Source: SMAG-U1939 sp036376595 (GTDB lineage Bacteria; Chloroflexota; Ktedonobacteria; Ktedonobacterales; JADMIN01). Taken from it: DNA of 28,464 nucleotides. Under the pieces are notes generated by a model. That model made no database searches and had not been told where the DNA came from. It worked only from the letters and a program-made list of their open reading frames with translations. Location: positions 1 through 28,464 of the forward strand of contig DASVAA010000192.1 in the NCBI GenBank assembly GCA_036376595.1. The letters run 5' to 3'. Below, piece by piece: positions 23,279 through 28,464 of the stretch. Each line of letters begins with the position of its first letter. The stretch's first letter is position 1. Made by a program: the position numbers and the translations under genes.

Positions 23279-23893
23279 ATGCCGCCCGCCCGATCGAGCG
23301 CCACGCCTATGCCATCCCCGATCCGCTCCTCACGGCAGTCGCCGTCCGAGGCCGCCAGCCAGCATTCCCATGCCGGCCCGCTGCGCGCCGCCGCCTATCG
23401 CGTGTACCAGTTCGGCCGCTCGGTCGCGGCGCGGCCGCTCGACGCCGAAGACCGCGCGATCCTCGCTGCGGCGCTGCCGCCGGCCGGCCGCGCGCTCTTC
23501 GCCACCATGTCGCGCAACGACCAGCGCCACAGCCTGACGGTCTACCGCGCCCTGCGCGCCACCGGCTGCGAGGACCCGGAGCTGCTGGCGGCGGCACTGC
23601 TGCACGATAGCGGCAAGGGGTCGGGCCGCGTGCGGCTGTGGGTGCGCCCGCCGCTGGTGCTGCTGCGCGCCTTCGCGCCGGGGCTGCTGCGCTGGATGAC
23701 ACGCGAGCCGGCGCCCGGCGGTCGCGTGCCCTGGTGGCGCCGCCCGCTCTACGACGCCTGGCACCACGCGGCGATCGGCGCCGATCTCGCCGCCCAAGCC
23801 GGCCTCTCGCCGCGCACTGTCGAGCTGATCCGCACGCACCACGATCCCCACGGCCCCGCCGCCGCCCTCCACGCTGTAGACGACGCCGTTTGA
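23279..23893 (+). CDS. HD-domain phosphohydrolase-like protein
   Basis: 204 residues from the ATG at 23279. The start is uncertain: no clear ribosome binding site, and an ATG at 23309 is possible. The first 30 residues are Ser/Pro-rich and probably disordered. The HD metal motif is present: H84 in QRHSLTVY, H109-D110 in LLHDSGKG, then HHAAIGADLAAQAGLS and TVELIRTHHDPHG with further His ligands. Between these lies a hydrophobic basic stretch (VRLWVRPPLVLLRAFAPGLLRWM) that may touch the membrane. The family hydrolyses phosphate esters of nucleotides; the substrate is unknown. Position directly after the M50 protease gene suggests joint expression. The repeat block begins immediately after the stop. 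Confidence 0.85.
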   Translation: MPPARSSATPMPSPIRSSRQSPSEAASQHSHAGPLRAAAYRVYQFGRSVAARPLDAEDRAILAAALPPAGRALFATMSRNDQRHSLTVYRALRATGCEDPELLAAALLHDSGKGSGRVRLWVRPPLVLLRAFAPGLLRWMTREPAPGGRVPWWRRPLYDAWHHAAIGADLAAQAGLSPRTVELIRTHHDPHGPAAALHAVDDAV

Positions 23894-23902
23894 GGGGGAA
23901 GA

Positions 23903-24087
23903 CGTAGAACGCGGAGTTCGCGGAGGGCTGCGCGGAGAACGCGGAGAAGAGAACGAGAACACGAAGGAGAGAGCAATTCACCACAGAGGAAACGGAGGGA
24001 ACGGAGGAGAGAGCAGAGGGGGAAGGGAGAGGAACCGCAGAGGACGCAGAGGACGCAGAGGACGCAGAGGACGCAGAGGACGCAGAG
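23903..24087. repeat. CTCCGCG-type degenerate repeat, copy 3, ending in a 9-bp tandem array
   Basis: On the plus strand this is purine-rich: CGCGGAG and CAGAGGA words, the reverse complement of the CTCCGCG repeats at 7335 and 13671. It ends in five perfect tandem copies of GACGCAGAG (24043-24087), preceded by CCGCAGAG. Together these make a 185-base block with extreme strand asymmetry. Confidence 0.8.
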
Positions 24088-24133
24088 GATCCCGAAGAAT
24101 ACCCGCCGTGGCGAATATGCAACTGCGGGTGCT

Positions 24134-24157
24134 GTAGGGGTGAGACATGTCTCACCC
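24134..24157 (+). repeat. GTAGGGG-palindrome unit (perfect)
   Basis: GTAG is followed by the perfect 20-bp palindrome GGGTGAGACATGTCTCACCC. The shape matches the unit at 13602-13621, but the palindromic core has a different sequence. Confidence 0.75.
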
Positions 24158-24245
24158 GCTCGCGCTCGGCAGCCACGCTCACCTTCATCACGACATTGGC
24201 GCATGCCATCGCGGCCACGATAGCAGTATCCGCGTCTCAATTGCC

Positions 24246-25019
24246 TTACGGCGAAAATGCCAGCGCGTCCAGCGCGAGCGCGGCGGCGACGAGCGCGGCG
24301 GTCTCAGCGCGCAGGATGCGCGGGCCGAGCGTGACAGGGATCGCGCCGTGGCGCTGGGCAAGCGCGATCTCGCCCGCCGAGAAGCCGCCCTCCGGCCCGA
24401 TGAAGAGCCGTACTTCTGGCACATGGGCGATCCCGCCGGCCGCCGCGATGGCCTGCTCCAGCGTGGGACGCAGCGGGGTGGCGTGTTCGCCCTCCCAGGG
24501 GATCAGCGCAACGGCGCCCGCGGGCATCTCCGCCAGCGCGTGCATCAGCGGGCGCGGCGCTTCGAGCGCGGGCAGCCGCGATCCTCCGCACTGCTCGACC
24601 GCCTCGGCGGCGATCTTGCGCCAGCGCGCCCACTTGCCAGCGCTCGCCTCCTCGGTCGCCGCCACCGCGCGCTCGGTCAGCAGTGGGACGAACGCCGTCA
24701 CGCCCAGCTCGGTCCCCTTCTGTACGATCGTCTCGTACTTCGCCGCCTTGAGCATCCCCTGACACAGTACCACCCGCACCGGCGGCTCGGTCGCTCCCGC
24801 CACGGCAATGCGCTCGCCCAATCGCACGGCCACGCGCCTGCGCTCCAGCGCGACGATCTCCGCCGGGTACTCGCTGCCGCGGCCATCCAGCAGTGCAAGC
24901 GTGTCGCCAATGCCTAGCCGCAGCACGTCACGCGCCTGGTGCGCAATCGCATTCGGCAGATCCAGCACGGCGCCGGAAGCAAGCGGTAGCTCGTCGGCGA
25001 TGAAGCGGCCAGCGGGCAT
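24246..25019 (-). CDS. rsmE: 16S rRNA (uracil-1498-N3)-methyltransferase RsmE
   Basis: 257 residues from the ATG at 25019 (MPAGRFIADELPL), with ATGAGGT upstream; a GTG at 25028 is the alternative. The N-terminal PUA-like domain (about 1-70) has HQARDVLRLGIGDTLALLDGRG. The C-terminal SPOUT knot (about 80-257) has GMLKAAKYETIVQKGTELGV, EQCGGSRLP, the SAM-loop FIGPEGGFSAGEIALA and TLGPRILRAETAAL at the trefoil knot. These are the RsmE hallmarks, and the length matches. Known reaction: N3 methylation of U1498 in 16S rRNA in the assembled 30S subunit. It is last in a four-gene minus-strand cluster; the preceding gene ends 10 bases upstream of the ATG. Confidence 0.95.
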   Translation of the reverse strand: MPAGRFIADELPLASGAVLDLPNAIAHQARDVLRLGIGDTLALLDGRGSEYPAEIVALERRRVAVRLGERIAVAGATEPPVRVVLCQGMLKAAKYETIVQKGTELGVTAFVPLLTERAVAATEEASAGKWARWRKIAAEAVEQCGGSRLPALEAPRPLMHALAEMPAGAVALIPWEGEHATPLRPTLEQAIAAAGGIAHVPEVRLFIGPEGGFSAGEIALAQRHGAIPVTLGPRILRAETAALVAAALALDALAFSP

Positions 25020-25029
25020 GCTCAGCACC

Positions 25030-25476
25030 TCATTCGATCACATCCCCCGACGGCCGGGCGCTGCGCGGCGGCAGCACTGGCAGCTCCAGCACCAGATCGA
25101 AGTCGTCGTCGGCGGCGATGCGGTTGAAGCGCTCGAAGCCGCAGCCCAGACAGCGATGCACGATCACGTGCTCGCCGTTGGGTCGCTGAAATGCCCCGAT
25201 CGGCGCCATGAGCGATTTGCACGCGCTGGCACGGTCGCCGGAGTGGCTCTCGTCCACGTGGCGCGAATAGAGGCAGAATGGGCAGTGGTTGCGGTGGTGG
25301 CCGCCGCTGGGTAGCAGCCCCACGAAGCGCTTGCAGTGGCCGCAGGTGAAGCTCTGCTCCGGCGTGTGGCCGCGCCCGCGCTGAGGATGCCGCGACGGAA
25401 TCTCCTCCGGCGGCATGCGCGTGCGCCGCGACTTGGCGTCTTTCGCAATTCGCCCGCGCCTACGATTCGATCCCAC
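25030..25476 (-). CDS. RNHCP-domain protein
   Basis: 148 residues from a GTG at 25476, with AGGA 9 bases upstream; an ATG at 25416 would shorten the basic tail. The first 40 residues are Arg-rich. The domain begins at FTCGHCKRFV and contains the name motif HRNHCPFCLYSRHVDE. It ends with HRCLGCGFERFNRI. Three CxxC pairs suggest a zinc-binding fold. RNHCP proteins are widespread in bacteria and of unknown function; the combination of zinc ribbon and basic tail hints at RNA binding (inference). The start overlaps the end of the kinase gene by 17 bases and the stop lies ten bases before rsmE, so translational coupling is likely. Confidence 0.88.
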   Translation of the reverse strand: MGSNRRRGRIAKDAKSRRTRMPPEEIPSRHPQRGRGHTPEQSFTCGHCKRFVGLLPSGGHHRNHCPFCLYSRHVDESHSGDRASACKSLMAPIGAFQRPNGEHVIVHRCLGCGFERFNRIAADDDFDLVLELPVLPPRSARPSGDVIE

Positions 25477-26131
25477 GGAGTCTGTCCTGTTCTGCGGTCT
25501 CGCCGGCGACGGTGCCCCGGCGTAACACGACGACCTCGCGCCGCCGATCGTGCGCGCCTACACCCGAGCTATCGATCACCAGCGTGGCTCGCTCGTCAGG
25601 CGCGTGCGCTGCGATGTAGAGGTCTTCGGCGACCATCCAGTCGCGCTCCCAGACCGGGCGGATCGCTTCGCCGCTACGTGCGATGCCGCGCGCCAGCCGC
25701 GTCGCCCGCGGACACTCCATCCATATCGTGTAATCATAGTACGCGGCCAGCTCGGCGCGGGTCGTGTAGACGCCCTCCACGATCACGATTCCGCCCGGCG
25801 CCACCGCGTGCCATTCTGCTAACCGATCCAGGTCCCAGTCATAGCGTTGATACTGGGCTGTGTCCTCGTGCGCCAGCGGCTGGAGCACCTGTTCGCGCAA
25901 GCGCTGCCAGTCAAAGTCCGCGCCGATTGGCTTGTCGCGCGGATCGCCGGACTGTCGCTCCATGGACGGCCGAAAGAAATCGTCCATCTCCACGACCGAA
26001 ACGTCGCCAGGCAGTACGCTCGCAAGCGCCCGTGCGAAGATCGACTTGCCCGCCCCGCCCGGTCCATCCACACCAATCAGCAGTGTGCTCATCTGGCGCG
26101 GGAGCGCCGCCAGGGTGCCGATCTGGATCAC
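25460..26131 (-). CDS. uridine kinase-like P-loop NTPase
   Basis: 223 residues from a GTG at 26131; a TTG at 26149, overlapping panC by 11 bases, is also possible. An ATG at 26092 would sit very close to the Walker A motif. Walker A is GVDGPGGAGKS near residues 21-31. SVVEMDDFFRPSMER follows, the uridine kinase-like acidic motif that binds the substrate. DFDWQRLREQVLQPL and GGIVIVEGVYTTRAEL with the catalytic acid region are also typical. The WMECPRATRLARGIARSGE stretch is a LID-like arginine region. The C-terminal third is divergent. Similar small kinases phosphorylate nucleosides or other small molecules; the substrate is not proven. It may share the panC transcript. Confidence 0.85.
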   Translation of the reverse strand: MIQIGTLAALPRQMSTLLIGVDGPGGAGKSIFARALASVLPGDVSVVEMDDFFRPSMERQSGDPRDKPIGADFDWQRLREQVLQPLAHEDTAQYQRYDWDLDRLAEWHAVAPGGIVIVEGVYTTRAELAAYYDYTIWMECPRATRLARGIARSGEAIRPVWERDWMVAEDLYIAAHAPDERATLVIDSSGVGAHDRRREVVVLRRGTVAGETAEQDRLRGIES

Positions 26132-26138
26132 CTCTGGG

Positions 26139-27026
26139 CTACGATGCAAGGCGCACCCCCAGCTCCCAACCCGATCCCGGGCGCAGCACCACGTTGTCGA
26201 TCAGCCGCGCCGGGCCGACCCGCGCGGCGATGGCGAGCAACGCCGGGGTGCTCAGCTCGGTCAGCGGCGCGAAGGTGTCGGGGTCACAGACGTCGGCGTA
26301 CTCCAGCGCGGTGCGCGGCTCGCCCGCGGCCACCGCCGCCATCGCCTGGCGCACCGCCTCGACCCCGCCTGCCGGCCGCGCGTCGAAGACCGCGACGCCT
26401 GCCAGCAGCGCCCGCGAGAGCACCGCCGCCGCCGCGCGGTCCTCGGGCCCAAGATAGGCGTTGCGGCTGCTCAGCGCCAGCCCGTCGGCCTCGCGCACCG
26501 TGGGGCAGACGCGCAGCTCCACCGGCACGTTGAGGTCCGTCACCATGCGGCGCAGCACGGCCACCTGCTGGGCATCCTTCTGCCCGAAGTAGGCCCGCGC
26601 CGGCTGGACGAGGTTGAACAGCTTGAGCACGACCGTCGCCACGCCGCGGAAGTGTCTCGGCCGCGCCGCCGCCTCCAGTCGCTCGCTCAGCATGCCGCCC
26701 GGCTCGACGTAGGTGCTGAACCCAGGCGGATACATCTGCTCGGCACTGGGAGTAAAGACCACGTCACAGCCGGCGGCGGCGAGCAGCTCCAGGTCGCGCG
26801 GCAGGTCGCGGGGGTAGCGCGCGAGGTCCTCGTGGGGACCGAATTGCGTCGGATTGACGAAGATGCTGGCGATCACGACCTCGTTCTCGGCACGCGCGCA
26901 GGCGACCAGCGAGAGATGGCCGGCATGCAGGTAGCCCATCGTCGGCACCAACCCCGCCGCGCGCCGCCCGCCGGACCACGCCGTCCGCGCGTCCGCCAGC
27001 TCATCCAGTGTCGTCACGACCCGCAT
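26139..27026 (-). CDS. panC: pantothenate synthetase
   Basis: 295 residues from the ATG at 27026 (MRVVTTLDELADAR), with GGGAG 6 bases upstream; a TTG at 27047 is rejected. Motifs: VPTMGYLHAGHLSLV (about 28-42) is the HxGH nucleotide-binding motif. VNPTQFGPHEDL binds pantoate. The YFGQKDAQQ and LALSSRNAYL regions carry the catalytic and KMSKS-like residues. FRGVATVVLKLFNLVQP is also strongly conserved. Known reaction: pantoate + beta-alanine + ATP to pantothenate + AMP + PPi, the last step of vitamin B5 synthesis. No panB or panD is in the window. First gene of the compact minus-strand cluster; a promoter candidate lies 83 bases upstream. Confidence 0.97.
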   Translation of the reverse strand: MRVVTTLDELADARTAWSGGRRAAGLVPTMGYLHAGHLSLVACARAENEVVIASIFVNPTQFGPHEDLARYPRDLPRDLELLAAAGCDVVFTPSAEQMYPPGFSTYVEPGGMLSERLEAAARPRHFRGVATVVLKLFNLVQPARAYFGQKDAQQVAVLRRMVTDLNVPVELRVCPTVREADGLALSSRNAYLGPEDRAAAAVLSRALLAGVAVFDARPAGGVEAVRQAMAAVAAGEPRTALEYADVCDPDTFAPLTELSTPALLAIAARVGPARLIDNVVLRPGSGWELGVRLAS

Positions 27027-27108
27027 CGCTCGGCTCACTCCCGCCAATCTCGCCGTCGCCGGCCAGCCGGCTCCCCTCGCGTGAGTAGGGGAGGGGCAGT
27101 TCAGGGCA

Positions 27109-27117
27109 ATTGTAGCA
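27109..27117 (-). promoter_or_regulatory. extended -10 candidate TGCTACAAT for the panC cluster
   Basis: On the minus strand TGCTACAAT lies about 83 bases before the panC ATG. No good -35 hexamer; the extended -10 form explains this. Confidence 0.55.
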
Positions 27118-27205
27118 CGCGCGCTCTTGGTGGCGAGCGCGCGGCAAACAGCGCGGTATATACTTGAGGCGCTCCCAAAACAATCATCTCGAAAGGCGGA
27201 GACCG

Positions 27206-27553
27206 ATGGCGCAAGCTGAGAGCTACGTTCAGTACCGCGACGACAATTGGTATGTTGGGGATGGCCGCGTAGAACTGTACAGCGTCATCGCGGCGTGGCA
27301 GCAAGGATACTCCCCAGAGGAGGTGCGTGCTGGCTTTCCGCATCTGAGCCTCACGCAAGTATATGGCGCGATATTGTTCTATTTGGAGCTCAAGGATGGG
27401 CTGGATCGCTTCTTCCGAGAAGTAGACGCCGACGCGGCACAAGTGCGATCCCGCCTTGAGATGGAGAACGCCGCGTTCTACGCGAAGATGCGCGAGCGCG
27501 TGTCATTGTACATGGCGGGAGAGGATCGCGAACGGGGTGCGGTGCCGTCGTGA
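27206..27553 (+). CDS. DUF433-family antitoxin
   Basis: 115 residues from the ATG at 27206 (MAQAESYVQYRDDNWYVGDGR), preceded by GGCGGAG. IAAWQQGYSPEEVRAGFPHLSLTQVYGAILFYL is the DUF433 core, a winged-helix-like DNA-binding fold. Known from family context: DUF433 proteins pair with DUF5615 PIN-like toxins as type II antitoxins. The C-terminal part (FREVDADAAQVRSRLE and following) is helical and probably wraps the toxin. The partner starts inside the GTGA at its stop codon, so the two are translationally coupled. Autorepression by the complex is expected but no operator was recognised. Confidence 0.88.
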   Translation: MAQAESYVQYRDDNWYVGDGRVELYSVIAAWQQGYSPEEVRAGFPHLSLTQVYGAILFYLELKDGLDRFFREVDADAAQVRSRLEMENAAFYAKMRERVSLYMAGEDRERGAVPS

Positions 27554-27942
27554 GCGCATCACAGGCAGCGTCCGGTAGACCGCCAAGCTTCTTGACAGAC
27601 GCCAACTTCAATCTGCACATCGTGGCGGGTCTCCGGCGTCGCATCCCTGGTGTGGATATCGTCACTGCTCAGCAGTCGGGACTCCCCACTCTACCGGATC
27701 CGCAATTGCTCAGTTCAGCGCGAGCACTCGATCGCAACTTGTTGACGCACGATCGCAAGAGCATGCCGGCCCACTTCACGGATCATCTTGCCCATCTGCC
27801 GGCGGACCAGCACAGTCCCGGCGTGATGACGGTCGAGCAGACATTACCCGTTGGTGCGGCTATCGAAGCAATCCGCCTTGAGGTCATGTGCAGCGGGCAC
27901 GACGAATGGCAGGATCAGTTCGTGTTTCTCCCTTTGCGGTGA
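27550..27942 (+). CDS. DUF5615 PIN-like toxin
   Basis: 130 residues from a GTG at 27550 that overlaps the antitoxin stop by 4 bases. The core begins FLTDANFNLHIVAGLRRRIPGVDIVTAQQSGLP, where the early Asp sits at the PIN-like metal site. ALDRNLLTHDRKSMPAHF carries the second acidic motif (THDRKSM) typical of DUF5615. The fold is probably a PIN-like ribonuclease; the target RNA is unknown. The C-terminus (HDEWQDQFVFLPL) is usual for the family. The stop is 2 bases from the stop of the convergent last gene. Confidence 0.88.
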   Translation: MSASQAASGRPPSFLTDANFNLHIVAGLRRRIPGVDIVTAQQSGLPTLPDPQLLSSARALDRNLLTHDRKSMPAHFTDHLAHLPADQHSPGVMTVEQTLPVGAAIEAIRLEVMCSGHDEWQDQFVFLPLR

Positions 27943-27944
27943 AG

Positions 27945-28442
27945 CTACCCAGTTGCGGCGCTCACCTCGTCGGGCGGCGCAACCGGCAGCATCGGCAGCA
28001 GCTTGTGCGCGCCGTCATCGGCCGCGAGCAGCGCGCCGAAGCGCCAGATCACAGTGCCGACCGGCGCGGGAGGTCCGCCGGACCCACCGTTCGGCAGCAT
28101 CTGGATGGCGCAGCCATCCACGCCGTGGTCGCTGGTGCCGCCCGTCCCCGTGCCAAGCTGCTGCCCTGTGGCCCCGGCGGCAATATTCAGCAGCATCCCG
28201 CCAGCAGAGCATATGCCCTGTGTAAGCTCGTCGTGCAGCGCCTGAATCGGCGTCGCCCCGGCCGCCCCGCTCACAGCGGGTAGCACCTGCCAGCCGCCGA
28301 GACCATCGTAGGTCAGCCACAGCAGCGCCTGGAACCCCGCGCCGAGTGGTGCCGCGACGAGCGGCGCCGCGCCTGGCTGCGAGAAGGTCCACTGCACCAG
28401 CGTGAAGATGGCGATCGACCAGATGTCTTTAGGGTGTGACAT
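27945..28442 (-). CDS. hypothetical protein (5' end may lie outside window)
   Basis: 165 residues from the ATG at 28442 (MSHPKDIWSIAIFTLVQWTF). The frame remains open to the window edge (22 bases) and no ribosome binding site is seen, so the true start may be further right. I do not recognise the family. The protein is rich in Gly, Ala, Leu and Pro, with moderately hydrophobic stretches (IWSIAIFTLVQW, FQALLWLTY) and a Gly/Thr-rich middle (ATGQQLGTGTGGTSD). Two Cys are present. It could be a secreted or phage-like small protein, but nothing decides this. Convergent with the toxin gene. Confidence 0.5.
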   Translation of the reverse strand: MSHPKDIWSIAIFTLVQWTFSQPGAAPLVAAPLGAGFQALLWLTYDGLGGWQVLPAVSGAAGATPIQALHDELTQGICSAGGMLLNIAAGATGQQLGTGTGGTSDHGVDGCAIQMLPNGGSGGPPAPVGTVIWRFGALLAADDGAHKLLPMLPVAPPDEVSAATG

Positions 28443-28464
28443 GCCCGATTGCTGATCGAGCGGC

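Larger units (their letters stand above)
23894..24245. other. intergenic region filled by two repeat families
   Basis: Between convergent genes. It holds a purine-rich CGGAG/CAGAG repeat block (23903-24087) and one perfect GTAGGGG palindrome (24134-24157). The remaining bases to 24245 show no gene. Confidence 0.6.

Noticed and set aside
21492..23304. Long minus-strand open frames across the M50 and MBL-fold genes
   Set aside because: Antisense shadows: the zinc motifs HEAAH and THAHHDH are on the plus strand.
23307..24240. Minus-strand open frames with CVLCVLCVL or SSASSASSA repeats
   Set aside because: They are translations of the GACGCAGAG tandem array and the antisense of the HD gene; no ribosome binding site or domain.
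25336..27167. Long plus-strand open frames opposite the panC cluster
   Set aside because: Antisense shadows; the minus strand carries panC, the kinase and the RNHCP motifs.

Overview
GC-rich bacterial chromosome segment with tightly packed genes on both strands. Several details point to a Chloroflexota-like organism: a MalT-type LuxR regulator, a DUF433/DUF5615 toxin-antitoxin pair, an RNHCP protein, a GH57 plus GT-B glycosyltransferase pair, intergenic GTAGGGG-palindrome repeats and purine-skewed CTCCGCG repeats. This assignment is inference from gene types and style; no rRNA or other phylogenetic marker is present. No tRNA, rRNA, CRISPR array, complete insertion sequence or phage gene was seen.

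Layout. 1-5109, minus strand: the 5' part of a MalT-like regulator, a lone IscU/SufU-type Fe-S scaffold, a spinster-like MFS transporter, a zinc-dependent phospholipase C family protein and an unknown protein. 5483-7226, plus: a multi-pass membrane protein with an internal DnaJ-type zinc finger, split by a one-base frameshift in a T4 run. 7387-11446, minus: a two-domain thiosulfate sulfurtransferase, the helicase RecD2 and a lipoprotein. 11907-17038, plus: a GT-B glycosyltransferase with a disordered N-terminus, a GH57 enzyme, a dienelactone hydrolase and a SAM methyltransferase. 17073-18278, minus: a stand-alone receiver protein with a long hairpin-rich leader, and a small helical protein. 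18490-20850: a nucleoside phosphorylase, then an EamA exporter divergent from an Lrp/AsnC regulator. 20969-23893, plus: an MBL-fold hydrolase, a 22-residue lysine-rich microprotein, an M50 metalloprotease and an HD-domain protein. 24246-27026, minus: a compact operon panC - P-loop kinase - RNHCP protein - rsmE. 27206-27942, plus: the toxin-antitoxin pair. The window closes in an unidentified minus-strand gene.

Working together. GT and GH57 probably act in alpha-glucan synthesis or remodelling. The Lrp-type regulator probably controls the divergent RhtA-like exporter. The phosphohydrolase and methyltransferase genes are housekeeping. Several genes have a plausible extended -10 of the form TGnTACAAT or TGnTATACT, which looks like the local promoter style. 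Most interesting unexplained elements: the frameshifted zinc-finger membrane protein, the structured leader at 17606-17686, the modular GTAGGGG palindromes (seven units in three loci), and the microprotein at 22089.
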